A stretch of DNA of 64,000 nt. It comes from Plantago ovata. Taxonomy: Eukaryota > Streptophyta > Magnoliopsida > Lamiales > Plantaginaceae. Of the stretch, positions 1 to 12,386 are shown one piece after another. A program made the position numbers and the translations under genes. The stretch spans positions 128,809,462-128,873,461 of the forward strand of contig CM051455.1 of the NCBI GenBank assembly GCA_028274465.1. Reading direction: 5' to 3'. Each line of letters begins with the position of its first letter. The first letter of the stretch is position 1. The notes beneath the pieces were generated by a model, which ran no database searches, was not told the DNA's origin, and was given only the letters and a program-made list of their open reading frames with translations.

Positions 1-1
1 T

Positions 2-348
2 ACAACAGAGGCGGAGTTCATGGCTATCACTGAAGGAGTTATAAGGAAGCTATCTGGTTGGGTGGATTGTTCAATGAGTTGGGTGTCCAACAGGATCATG
101 TGAATATTCACTGTGACAATCAGAGTGCTGTTATGTTGACTAAACATCATGTGTATCATGAAAGGACAAAAAACATTGATGTAAAGTTGTTCTTCATCAG
201 AGATATCATTGCCAAGGGGGTTGTGAAGATAAAGAAGATTCATACATCTTTGAATGCATCAGATTCTATGACTAAGGCGCTTCCAGGACCAAAGTTCAGG
301 TTTTACCTGGAACTTGTGGGTTTCAAGATAGGAAGGGGTTCATCCTAA
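2..348 (+). pseudogene. Ty1/copia polyprotein, C-terminal RNase H end (partial)
   Basis: This is the last part of a copia-type retrotransposon polyprotein, cut off by the window start. The RNase H end is recognisable: TTEAEFMA, IHCDNQSAV, a YHERTKNIDV stretch typical of copia elements, and the closing DSMTKALP block. The reading frame changes at about base 40: the first residues read in the frame starting at base 2, and the rest in the frame starting at base 58. One inserted or lost base has therefore broken it. It ends at a stop just after GRGSS and is followed by a non-coding stretch and an LTR. The copy is not functional; only family assignment can be made. Confidence 0.85.
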
Positions 349-575
349 CCGCATGGATGGGAAGGGGAAGCATCTTAACCTTAGAGGTTCATATGGGGTT
401 TCATCTCAACCTTAGGGATGTATGGGGTGCATCTTAACCTTAGAGGTGCGTAGGGGTGTGTCCTAACTTCAGGGATACATAGATCATCAGTGAAGCATTG
501 TAGAGTGGATGGTCTTGAGCTAAAGGTTGAGATTTGTGAAGTTGATGTTATCTCAACACAGAAACATAAATGATG

Positions 576-1084
576 TGTTGAGGTAGGGGTTGGTCAACCT
601 ATGGGTGAATCTCCGGAGTCCGACAACAGACAGGAAAAGGAAATTGTCTTTATTAATAATTCAATTCCTATTCGATTTCTCTTAGGTTTTAGCTGCGATT
701 TGTATGCTATATAATGGGATGATTACTGTATGCTTAGAGACATTCATCATAGCTTGAAGACCCGATTCGACTACTTCGAAGGGTGATATATTATAGATTA
801 TAGGTTCTAGCCTTGAGAGACAGATTGGTTCTTGTTTCTTGCATACTGTTAGGGACTTGTAATTGGGATTGATATAATAGATTGGCAACTGTTTGATCTC
901 CGTGGACGTAGGTTATTTACAACCGAACCACTTTAAATCTTGTGTCTTTCTTTGCTTGCGCTCGTGCTCTGTTTTCTGTTCGTGGTGCTTGTGTGTGTGA
1001 TTAATTGTGTGCAGCTGATCTTGGGTGGTTTAGTTGATATTGTGAGCTTTGTGTTTTCGTTATCTGTCGTATTGTGACTCAACA
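576..1084 (+). repeat. Probable copia 3' LTR
   Basis: The stretch opens TGTTGAGG and closes GACTCAACA, a matching inverted terminus of TGTTGAG/CTCAACA, and it lies downstream of the copia polyprotein remnant, as a 3' LTR should. The 5' LTR and the duplicated target site are outside or unseen, and no clean polypurine tract precedes it, so the left border is the less certain one. Confidence 0.55.
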
Positions 1085-1214
1085 GTACTCCAGTCCACTC
1101 CATGTCGTTACTATCTGAGTCCTTCTCCAGCAGTTCACTCCAATAAAGGAGACAAGAAAGGAATCAAGAAAACAACCAAAGAAACTAAAAAAAATAAAAA
1201 AAATAATAAAGAAT

Positions 1215-1301
1215 CAGTTGCGCTGAGCTCAAGCGCAACTGATTTGCCACTTGCGACTCTGATGGAGTCGCAACTCGGGATCAACTCCCGAGTTGCGACT
1301 C
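1215..1301. repeat. Cluster of interlocking perfect inverted repeats
   Basis: Three hairpins follow each other. CAGTTGCGCT pairs with AGCGCAACTG across a 7-base loop (1215-1241). TTGCGACTC (1251-1259) pairs with GAGTCGCAA (1265-1273). GAGTCGCAACTCGGGA (1265-1280) pairs perfectly with TCCCGAGTTGCGACTC (1286-1301). The middle arm is shared, so two alternative folds exclude each other. The block lies just after the copia LTR and before decayed DUF295 genes; its parent element is unknown. Confidence 0.8.
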
Positions 1302-1325
1302 CCTTGGAAAGGAATATTAAAAATC

Positions 1326-1931
1326 TCAGATATTACAAATGGATTCAGAAGCATCGTAAGAGTAATGTTTCTCTTCCCTGGGATCATACTCGATCAGCTC
1401 TGCACATATTCCCAGGAAATAGTACATCCCTTTGTAGACAACAGGATTGCAAAAACTAAAATAGGAGGACTCATCCTCCGTCATAATGATGTGACTAGTC
1501 CAACTCGGGTCTACACGCTTAATATAACATATAGCCTCATTGCCATCCCACCTCCTTACAGCTTCAACAATGAAACAATCTGCTGGCGTGCTGACGTGGG
1601 TGGTCCAGAGAAATAAAGTGAACGGAAAACCCTTGCACCACAATCTGGAGGTCCCATTTTTTATTTTGTCAAGGGGTTATAAAAAAAATAATCTTTGTGA
1701 ATATTCATCCATAAGTAACCATCCATCCGGTGCCGCTCGAACATGTGCCCCTGGTATATCAGGTAAGTCCATACCATGTAATTTGCGATAAATGGGATGG
1801 AGTATCTTATTGTCCGCGCACATTAAAAATGGGGAGGAGCAGTCGGAAATTTTGAGTGGAGGTCCAGATCGTTGAGAGGTCGCCATAGAAGATCGTGAAT
1901 AATTACCGGTCCAATTTGTGACTCCTTGCAT
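1326..1931 (-). pseudogene. DUF295 (F-box associated) gene fragment, downstream copy
   Basis: Two reading frames on the minus strand, 1931-1677 and 1643-1326, are collinear and join across an interruption at a run of T that has disturbed the frame. The translation has the hallmarks of the plant DUF295 family of F-box-associated proteins: PDGWLLMDEYSQRLFF followed by a P-x-D-K-I-K turn, then ISSPAYFKG-like CNPVVYKGMYYFLGI and a terminal YDP. No F-box is visible at the N-terminus and the C-terminal third is missing. It lies directly behind a second DUF295 relic, so this is a decayed tandem pair. Confidence 0.6.
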
Positions 1932-1989
1932 TTCATTGTGGCCTTGTGTAGTTGCAGGTGGAAGTTTCTCTTCGTTGGAGATGCTTCAA

Positions 1990-2920
1990 ATATACACATC
2001 CCTTCGTCTTGTGGCTCCTCCTAATTGCAAGTATTAGGGATGAACAACCAGAATAAAGATGAGTCAAGTTCGACAATAGGACACGACAAACACATGGAAA
2101 TGCTCTTATCTTTTAAATCATACATGTAAATGTGCCTCGTATTGAATTCAAAAGAAACAAAGTACACTGCATTGCTTTTCAATCCATAGGTTGAAGCTGG
2201 AGATGAAGATGTAGGGATCCCTGAAGATGTATAATGAAATGCCAGGAAAATAGCTCTATCAGACTATCACCTAATGTTTCCGTTTTCACCCATTGCCTAC
2301 TACTGAACTCGGATCTATAGACTTGTACATCCGATATCATGTAATTATAACTGTATGTAAGAACAAGCAAGAGTTCATCGCAAGAGTCAACCAGATAATT
2401 ATAATTCTGTTCAAAATTGCGACGGGTAATTGATTCACCACTAATGACTAGTTCTTGATGAAGGTCAGGATCCACAAAATCAGAGACGACTAGATTGTAA
2501 CGAGGGTATGTCAGTGCATGAAGTTTTCCCTTAAAGTTTTTAGATCTTGCGATAATCCCATAATCGGTAGACACTTCGTGTTCGATATATTCACTATCGC
2601 AATATTGCAAGACCTGCACGTGCCTGGTGCATCGAAAAACATAATCCGACAGCTTCTATCCATTTTTGTTTATGACATAACACAAGGGAATCTGTATTCA
2701 TCAGGCTCGATGGGTAGATGGGTCGGGGAAGCTGCAATTTCTCCATAGTCAAAATATTTAGCATTGAGCAGTCGTCCGTGAAATTGTCCCTAAGAACCAA
2801 CCACCTTTCATAGCAACAAGCAATATACTTATTCTGAAACTCAGGGAAATTCTTGACATAGTAGCACTTTTCTGTTAAGCTATAGAATGTTTGACGTTCA
2901 CCATTCGTCGATCCCATCAA
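1990..2920 (-). pseudogene. DUF295 (F-box associated) gene fragment, upstream copy
   Basis: Minus-strand frames 2920-2594 and 2619-2179 form one degraded DUF295 protein with a frameshift near 2605. Recognisable parts are YYVKNFPEF, CCYERWLVLRD, the FKGKLHALTYPRYNLVV strand, VDSCDELLLVLTYSYNY, and VYRSEFSSRQWVKTETLGD. Beyond 2179 further frame changes are needed, but the C-terminal pattern (a YDLKD-like tail) can be followed to about 2000. The F-box is absent. The family is plant-specific and large, and relics are common. Confidence 0.65.
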
Positions 2921-3057
2921 TAATCATAAGCTATGTATATGGCTCACGTGGCAAGGGAGGATAAGAAATCTTCTGATGCTGGTCCTTCAATTGCGTTTCT
3001 TATATATTTGGAATTTATATATGGATAAAAACTAAGTTCAGAAAAATGCAATCACAA

Positions 3058-3063
3058 CTTTAT
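3058..3063 (-). terminator. Poly(A) signal of the minus-strand triple-DUF538 gene
   Basis: AATAAA on the minus strand about 110 bases past the stop codon. The surrounding 3' UTR (GAACTCGTTCTGGTGGAATAA) closely matches the 3' UTR of the plus-strand paralogue near 11690, so the duplication included the 3' end. Confidence 0.6.
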
Positions 3064-3173
3064 TCCACCAGAACGAGTTCATTACAATAATTTCTCAAAT
3101 CACACATGCAAGTAACACTCTTCATGATCAATATCACAATTTATTACATCAACACACACTCAAATGTATAGAA

Positions 3174-4418
3174 TCAGGCCACTTGCTGCATTATGGATGC
3201 AACTCTCAACCCAGCATTTCCTTTGCAGCTAAGAACATCCTCAAAATCCTTAGAAGGCAATTCAGTAGAAACCACACCAACATGGAATACGAGGTTACCG
3301 TTGCTTCCAACAGAAATCTCGGTCACAGACAGCCAAAAGATGAATTGCTTAGCCTGAATTCCAGAAACCTCAGTAATTTGTCCATATGCCAATTTCCCTT
3401 TAATGATCTTGTCATAGTAAACTGCCTGATCATTGTGTTTTACGTAACAAGGGTGTGAACTTAGCTCGATTGTGAATGATCCGTCTGCAGCCAAAGTATA
3501 TGACTTGATGTCGCTTGGCAGAAGGCCTTTTGGGAGGTTGTACAGTGGTAAAAGATCGTGTACATCATTCACTGCGGCTAAATGAGCAGACCCGTCGATC
3601 ATCAATCCCTTGGCCTTGCAGCTAAGAATGTCCTCGAAATCCTTAGAAGGCAACTCTGTTGACACAGCACCAACATGAAACACGAGTTTATCGTTGCTTC
3701 CAACAGTAATTTCAGTCACAGACAGCCAAAAGATGAATTGCTTGGCCTGGATTCCAGAAACCTCAGAAATTTTTCCATAGGCCAATTTCCCTTTAATAAT
3801 CCTGTCATAGTAAACCACTTGATCATTGTGTTTCACATAACATGGGTTTGAACTTAGCTCGATTATGAAGGATCCGTCAGCAGCCAAACTGTATGACTTG
3901 ATGTCACTCGGGAGAAGACCTTTTGGAAGATTAAACTCAGGTAGAAGATCGTGAACGTCATTCACTGCCTTAGCTGACCCTATCATCAGTCCATTAGCTT
4001 TGCAACTAAGAACATGCTCAAAATCCTTGATAGGCAATTCTGATGACACGGCACCAACATGGAAGACGAGCTTACCATTGTTTCCAACATCAATCTCAGT
4101 TACAGACAGCCAGAATACGAATTCCTTGGCCTGGATTCCGGAAACATCAGAAATTTTTCCGTATTCCAACTTGCCCTTAATAATCCTGTCGTAGTAAACG
4201 ACCTGATCATTGTGTTTTACATAGCAAGGGTGTGAGCTGAGCTCAATGGTGAAAGTGTTGTCTGGAGAAAGAGTGTATGACTTAATGTTGCTTGGGAGAA
4301 GTCCCTGTGGCAAGTTGTATTGTGTGAGGAGGTCATGGACGTCGGTAAGCGAAAACGAGAGGTGTGTTAGGGAGAGAATGCAAAAGAGGAAGACTAGTTT
4401 TGAAGGAGAGAGAGCCAT
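3174..4418 (-). CDS. Secreted protein with three tandem DUF538 domains (copy 1)
   Basis: An uninterrupted 414-residue protein. Residues 1-23 form a signal peptide (hydrophobic LVFLFCILSLTHLSF), so the product should enter the secretory pathway. Three DUF538 domains of about 130 residues follow, each starting DVHDLL, running through NLP-GLLPS-IKSY, ELSS-PCYVKHNDQ, YYD-IIKGKL, VSGIQAK and FWLSVTEI, and ending KDFE--LSC. DUF538 proteins usually carry one domain in about 150-180 residues, so this is three times the normal size. Their biochemical role is not settled; a beta-barrel related to lipid-binding folds has been suggested. A TATA box lies 80-90 bases upstream of the ATG. A near-identical copy lies on the opposite strand at 10124-11368. 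Confidence 0.9.
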   Translation of the reverse strand: MALSPSKLVFLFCILSLTHLSFSLTDVHDLLTQYNLPQGLLPSNIKSYTLSPDNTFTIELSSHPCYVKHNDQVVYYDRIIKGKLEYGKISDVSGIQAKEFVFWLSVTEIDVGNNGKLVFHVGAVSSELPIKDFEHVLSCKANGLMIGSAKAVNDVHDLLPEFNLPKGLLPSDIKSYSLAADGSFIIELSSNPCYVKHNDQVVYYDRIIKGKLAYGKISEVSGIQAKQFIFWLSVTEITVGSNDKLVFHVGAVSTELPSKDFEDILSCKAKGLMIDGSAHLAAVNDVHDLLPLYNLPKGLLPSDIKSYTLAADGSFTIELSSHPCYVKHNDQAVYYDKIIKGKLAYGQITEVSGIQAKQFIFWLSVTEISVGSNGNLVFHVGVVSTELPSKDFEDVLSCKGNAGLRVASIMQQVA

Positions 4419-4497
4419 TGGTAAGAAGGAGGAGAGACAAGTGAGGATCGGAAGATGTTGTTCTGTGTTGCCTGTCTTTCCATTCAGGCTTCTGGGG

Positions 4498-4507
4498 TAT
4501 ATTTATA
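4498..4507 (-). promoter_or_regulatory. TATA box of the minus-strand triple-DUF538 gene
   Basis: TATAAATATA on the minus strand, 80-90 bases before the ATG at 4418, in the same relative place as TATAAAT before the paralogue at 10124. Confidence 0.6.
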
Positions 4508-5516
4508 GGCAAAGGACAACTTCTTGATTGGTTTATTAAACCTTTTAACTTTTAAATTTATATATCCGTTTATATGATCATCATTAGATGTGACAATGGC
4601 CTTGTTATCTAGAATGACAATGATAAATAAGTATGAATACACACCATTTTCGGTTTATAGGAAAACTTAACGGATGAGAACGAATTTGAGAAACAACTTG
4701 AAGTTATGACATTTCGGCATCGACCTATTTCGTTTAACTCTCGATTAACTCTTTGTGATCAAAATGGAACTCCTCCAATAAACTATTGAACATGTAGATT
4801 AACAGCCGTGAAGGTATAGATTAGAGTTTATATATTTGAAAATTATATTGTTTTAATTTTATTTGCGATGCGTGTATTATGCTATGCACCCACTTATTTC
4901 TGTACTTGATTTTGATATTTAATAAATTTAGTTTGGCGCCGTTAAAAAAACAAAAAAAAAAAAGAAGGGAATTTTCACTCACGGGAATATATAAGAAACA
5001 ATATATACTAACATATGATCATTTATGGTATTGCCCCTTAAGTTCTAGATGTTTTGACATCTCACATCAACATGAAAATTAATTATATAGCGGAACATAG
5101 TATATGAGAATATATAGTTTATTTAATTCCGACCAGATGAGTAATAAACGCGCGCGTTCGCCAATTAAATACTTCAATGTCAATCATTCATACATAACAG
5201 TACAAAGACATAGAACACAAAACTTGACTAACAACATAATGTTAACAAATTATCACATGATCATGATGGATAGTTCAGATTTCTATCCGCACGGACCGTC
5301 CAGTTCGTGATTAAGCCGTCATCAAGTCCACTGGTGGGAATTATCTAGAATAGGCCAATATCTAGGGTGGCTGAAATGTTCTTTAGTGATAAGGCACGCA
5401 GATTTTGTTTTCTTATTACAATTCTATTTACTTTACAGTTATAGTTATCGAAGTCTGTTACCTGGTAACTATATTATCTATATTTCTATATATAGAGAGA
5501 GAGAGAAATTTGATTT
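4508..5516. other. AT-rich upstream region, no gene seen
   Basis: Promoter-side flank of the minus-strand DUF538 gene. It contains a poly(A)-rich stretch near 4950, a short GA microsatellite near 5494-5506 and no reading frame that looks coding. Confidence 0.5.
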
Positions 5517-6250
5517 TTAGTGACAACAAATGGCCCCTTTCTCAAAAAATACCTCAATGTGCATACAATTACATTTTAGTCCAAACTCAACTACATTTGA
5601 GTTGACCATCACTTTAGAAACCTTCCAACCAAACATGACTTAAGAAAAACCTTCCAACCAAACATGACTTAAGAAAACTATATATTTTTAATAAAAAATA
5701 ATTTAAAATTTTTAATTTAAAAAAAAATCAAAATTAATTTAAAAAATAATTCCTCTTCTTCTTCTATAGAGCTCTGGTACCGGAGCACCGGAGCAAGCTC
5801 CAGATCGGAGCTTGCTCCGATTTAGGCAAGCTCCTCCGGTCGAATGGAGCTTGCTCCAGTTGACTGGAGCAAGCTCCGGTCACTGGACCTTGCTCCGGTC
5901 AGAGCTTGCTCCAGTAGATCGGAGCTTGCTCCAGTCGAATGGAGCAAGCTCCGGTGACTGGAGCTTCCTCCGATCGGAGAGCTCGCAAGCTCCGGTTGCC
6001 GGAGCAATCTCCGGTACCGGAGAAGAAGAAGAATTGAAAAAAAAAAAGAGAAAAGGAAAAAGAAAAAGAAAAAAGAAAAAAAGAAAATGAGAAAAGGAAA
6101 AAATAAAATTTTTCTCCTTTTTTTATTTAAAACACTAACGGCTGTTTGGATTCTTCGAAATCCAATTTTGGAACAATGAATTTGTGTTGACTTTGGACTA
6201 AAATGTAATTATGTGCATAAGAATGTTCTTTTTGTTATTAGGGTCACTAA
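5517..6250. mobile_element. Foldback-like MITE with about 75-bp imperfect terminal inverted repeats
   Basis: The left end begins TTAGTGACAACAAATGG and contains ACATTTTAGTCCAAA. The right end read on the minus strand begins TTAGTGACCC and contains the same ACATTTTAGTCCAAA. Together they make imperfect inverted repeats of about 75 bases bounding some 730 bases. The core (5768-6021) is a GC-rich array of GGAGCAAGCTCC and GGAGCTTGCTCC units, and the two halves of the element are roughly reverse complements of each other. I could not see a clear target-site duplication. No coding capacity is evident. Confidence 0.65.
5768..6021. repeat. Array of GGAGC(AA/TT)GCTCC palindromic units
   Basis: About a dozen copies of a 12-base near-palindrome occur in both orientations, separated by short spacers such as GGTC, GATC and ACTGG. 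The array begins and ends with GGTACCGGAG-type sequence in inverted arrangement. It is much richer in GC than the AT-rich arms around it. Confidence 0.8.
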
Positions 6251-6274
6251 TAAGGTATTAAAAATCAATGGACC

Positions 6275-8560
<2,286 letters not shown>

Positions 8561-10018
8561 TAATTTAATTTTTTGGGTTCAAACAGTACATATACCATTA
8601 ATTTCATTTCTTTTTTTTTTAATAGATAAGGGCCCATCAATCTGGAACATGGCTTTGCTATGAGCCCGGTGGGGCTTCACATGGTTCGACCTAGCCCGGT
8701 TTGAACCATGTTGAATAATATTTTAGGCATTTTACATTTAATAGAAAAATGATTAAAAAAAAATACTTCGTTTTATCAGCGAAGTAAAATGACATGTCGC
8801 AATTTAATTTAATTGTGTGACTAGGCAGAAAGCCTTCATGACCATAGAAAAGAAAAGGCAAACTAATTTATCAATTATCATCAAATATATAAGATATCAG
8901 TTATGCATTTACATAACAATATTTTGAAAATAAACAGTGAAATGATAAATTAGTTTATAAACAACTATTTCTTTCGTCTTTTGCGTTCTTTCAATTGCAC
9001 ACATACATATTACGGGTCTGTCGTAATCAGTCACACTTGGATATGATTTATTAAAATTTCTTTGAGGCCTCCTGCAGTTCTAAACTATTTAAATGTAACA
9101 TGCATGTAATTATTCAATATTTCAATATAATAATATTTGAGATGTGAACTAGAGTACCAATTATTGTACTACAAAAGTCTATTTTCTGAATCTATACCAA
9201 TTTCAAGATTTCTGAATAGCAGCAGTGGCTGGTTCAAATTTCATGTTGCGATTAACTTGAATCGAGTTTGTTTGACCAAATAATTAATACATTATGTATG
9301 TATACTATTACAATTAGGCTCTGTTTACTGAAACTAATTGATTACGTAGTTGAAGTAGTTGAGGAACATATAAGCTGGAGAGTACTAGATGATTCTAAGA
9401 GAGGTGTTTAATTTATAAAATCATCTCATAATCTTGCCGGTATGCTAAATATAAAATATAACTAAAATATAAAAAGAAATAGTTAGCTTTTTTTTTCCCC
9501 CGTAAGGTACTTAATCAATTGGCTGAATTTTACCTACGAGTACTTTGTGGAGTTGGTTCCTGCTTTTCCATCCCCTTGTATAACTACAATTCTTGGTAAG
9601 TTTTTTGGATGAGAGTATACTGCTGGAGTGCTGGTATACAGAACTGGAACATAGTTCTAACCTAATTATATGATCAGATTAGTTCAATTCAGGCCTATGT
9701 TCTTTTTGGAGCAGATATAGATGTCAAATTTACTAATTTACTAATGCTATGGCAAGAGAATGCTAGCTGCCTATCTATATATCAGATAACTGGTACTATT
9801 ACTGGAAGAATAATTGCTTATGGAACTATACAAACTACAGACAAATACGAGTACATGTTAATTACTTAGTTCATACTTCATACAAGAGTAAATTAGTCAA
9901 TGTTTTATATTTACACATGTCATATAGAATTAAATTTTGAAGTAATACACATGTTTCTTTCTAGAAAGGATAGAATTTCTCTAGTAGATTGTTAATTTAT
10001 TAATTTCAAAATTCTAAA
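8561..10018. other. AT-rich intergenic DNA, no gene seen
   Basis: Long AT-rich spacer leading to the promoter of the plus-strand DUF538 gene. No coding frame, RNA gene or clear repeat border was found. Confidence 0.5.
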
Positions 10019-10044
10019 ATGAAATTTAAACAGCCATCAACTAG

Positions 10045-10051
10045 TATAAAT
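10045..10051 (+). promoter_or_regulatory. TATA box of the plus-strand triple-DUF538 gene
   Basis: TATAAAT about 75 bases before the ATG at 10124. The leader between them (CTTCCTCACTTGTCTACC) resembles that of the minus-strand paralogue, so promoter-proximal sequence is shared. Confidence 0.6.
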
Positions 10052-10123
10052 TCCCCCTCAGACCTGACACCAAAACAGCCAACACAAAACATCTTCCTCA
10101 CTTGTCTACCTTTCTTGTTACCA

Positions 10124-11368
10124 ATGGCTTTCTCTGCTTCAAAACTAGTCTTCCTCTTTTGTATTCTCTCCCTAACACACCTCTCCTTTTCGCTTACCGA
10201 CGTCCATGACCTCCTCACACAATACAACTTGCCACAGGGACTTCTCCCAAGCAACATTAAGTCATACACATTTTCTCCAGACAACACTTTCACCATTGAG
10301 CTCAGCTCACACCCTTGCTACGTAAAACACAATGATCAGGTCGTTTACTACGACAGGATTATTAAGGGCAAGTTGGAGTCTGGCAAAATTTCTGATGTTT
10401 CTGGAATTCAGGCCAAGGAATTCGTATTCTGGCTGTCTGTTACTGAGATTGCTGTTGGAAACAATGGTAAGCTCGTCTTCCATGTTGGTGCAGTGTCATC
10501 AGAATTGCCTATCAAGGATTTCGAGGATGTTCTTAGCTGCAAATCCAACGGACTGATGATAGGGTCAGCTAAGGCAGTCAATGACGTTCACGATCTTCTA
10601 CCTGAGTTTAATCTTCCAAAAGGTCTTCTCCCAAGTGACATCAAGTCATACAGTTTGGCTGCTGACGGATCCTTCATAATCGAGTTAAGTTCAAACCCTT
10701 GTTATGTGAAACACAATGATCAGGTGGTTTACTATGACAGGATTATTAAAGGGAAATTGGCCTATGGAAAAATTTCTGAGGTTTCTGGAATTCAGGCCAA
10801 GCAATTCATCTTTTGGCTGTCTGTGACTGAAATTACTCTTGGAAGCAACGGTAAGCTCGTATTCCATGTTGGTGCTGTGTCAACAGAATTGCCTTCAAAG
10901 GATTTCGAGGATGTTCTTAGCTGCAAGGCCAAGGGATTGATGATCGGTGGGACCACACATTTAGCCGCAGTGAATGACGTACATGATCTTCTACCAGTGT
11001 ACAACCTCCCGAAAGGTCTTCTGCCAAGTGACATCAAGTCATATAATTTGGCTGCAGATGGATCATTCACAATCGAGCTAAGTTCACACCCCTGTTATGT
11101 AAAACACAATGAACAGGCAGTTTACTATGACAAGATTATTAAAGGGAAATTGGCTTATGGAAAAATTACTGAGGTTTCTGGAATCCAGGCTAAGCAGTTC
11201 ATCTTTTGGCTGTCTGTGACTGAGATTTCTGTTGGAAACAACGGTAACCTCGTGTTCCATGTTGGTGTGGTGTCAACTGAGTTACCTTCTAAGGACTTCG
11301 AGGAAGTTCTTAGCTGCAAGGCCAACTCCGGGTTGAGAGTTTCCTCCATCATTCAGCAGGTGGCGTGA
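10124..11368 (+). CDS. Secreted protein with three tandem DUF538 domains (copy 2)
   Basis: A 414-residue protein, the same length as the minus-strand copy and identical at most positions. The start is placed at 10124 because it opens the signal peptide (MAFSASKLVFLFCILSLTHL). An upstream in-frame ATG at 10019 lies before the TATA box, so it is not used. Domain order and motifs are as in copy 1. Differences include KLESGKI in place of KLEYGKI in domain 1 and a shifted set of residues in the last domain. All three domains are intact and no stop interrupts the frame. The 3' side looks like a UTR intron from about 11394 (GTAATT) to about 11523 (AAACAG). Confidence 0.9.
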   Translation: MAFSASKLVFLFCILSLTHLSFSLTDVHDLLTQYNLPQGLLPSNIKSYTFSPDNTFTIELSSHPCYVKHNDQVVYYDRIIKGKLESGKISDVSGIQAKEFVFWLSVTEIAVGNNGKLVFHVGAVSSELPIKDFEDVLSCKSNGLMIGSAKAVNDVHDLLPEFNLPKGLLPSDIKSYSLAADGSFIIELSSNPCYVKHNDQVVYYDRIIKGKLAYGKISEVSGIQAKQFIFWLSVTEITLGSNGKLVFHVGAVSTELPSKDFEDVLSCKAKGLMIGGTTHLAAVNDVHDLLPVYNLPKGLLPSDIKSYNLAADGSFTIELSSHPCYVKHNEQAVYYDKIIKGKLAYGKITEVSGIQAKQFIFWLSVTEISVGNNGNLVFHVGVVSTELPSKDFEEVLSCKANSGLRVSSIIQQVA

Positions 11369-11695
11369 TTCCATTTAATCTATCATCTATCCAGGTAATT
11401 TATTTCATTTCACATAAATGAATAATTTGTTCTTATGGTTTATTAATATTGAATATCACATCAGTTGTTTAAACATATACTTTGCTGTCATTTTCTTACT
11501 GTCTTGTGATTTTCTTATAAACAGGTTCGCAATCCTTGTGTTGGAGCTCAAGTTGATATATTGGCATATTATATTGCTTTCTTACATTCAGCTTCTTTTT
11601 GTAGTTTCTTAAAAAAATAATAAATTTCTTGTGTGTTGAGAAATTTTCATTTGATCTTGTATTGGGAAATTACTGTAATGAACTCGTATTGGTGG

Positions 11696-11701
11696 AATAA
11701 A
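11696..11701 (+). terminator. Poly(A) signal of the plus-strand triple-DUF538 gene
   Basis: AATAAA inside a stretch that matches the 3' UTR of the minus-strand paralogue (GTAATGAACTCGT then GGTGGAATAAAAG). Confidence 0.55.
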
Positions 11702-12386
11702 AGTTGTGATTTGCATATGCTTCTCTTTACAGACTGCTTTCAATGTTCGTCCAAAGACCAAAATGTGTGAATTGGAACCCTTGACTGACTGATTAGAAAT
11801 TTGATATTTTGGAGTATGCCTTAACAAATCAGCAACTGGTATGTTCAGATTCCCCGGTTGGTGTGCTATACTGACTTATCCCGCTCTAATTAATCCGGCT
11901 TAAATCCTAACGATCACATGATTTCTTTTATTATGATTCAACAGTTCCTGCTTGTTGTTCAATTTGGTATAAGGGAGGTTAGATTGCAAATGTAGAACAG
12001 ATATTTATATGATCAGCTACTGAGCTAGAGAGGATAGTTTTCAAGGACATTTTTAATAAAGTAGCAGCAACAAGGATAGTTATGAACTGGTCAATATGAC
12101 ACTTAACTTCATCTTGACCAAACTAATACTGATCAATAACTCCAGCTTATACTAGTAGAAATTAATTATGAGATTTAATGAATTCAAAGGCAGTGAATTT
12201 CCATATTAAAATGTTGCAGCAATAAATTTCTATGACCAAAAGGAGATCATATATTTACATGTTACACTACATATTGTAGACCAAAATACACATTTAACAT
12301 ATCAATCAGTACTTGACACACTACTACTACAATATTTCACAATTTCTTTTCCTCATCTGAATCTTTGCAAAAGTACTTCTGTTCCA
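11702..12386. other. Intergenic region and promoter of the ENODL gene
   Basis: AT-rich spacer without coding frames. The last part should hold the promoter and leader of the early-nodulin-like gene that starts at 12387; no clear TATA box was pinned down. Confidence 0.4.

Noticed and set aside
3183..4527. Plus-strand frames across the minus-strand DUF538 gene
   Set aside because: Antisense shadows of the real gene, repeated in each domain; the same holds for minus frames over 10006-11352.
10019..10123. Upstream ATG extending the plus-strand DUF538 protein by 35 residues
   Set aside because: It lies before the TATA box, and the extension has no signal peptide; the ATG at 10124 matches the paralogue.
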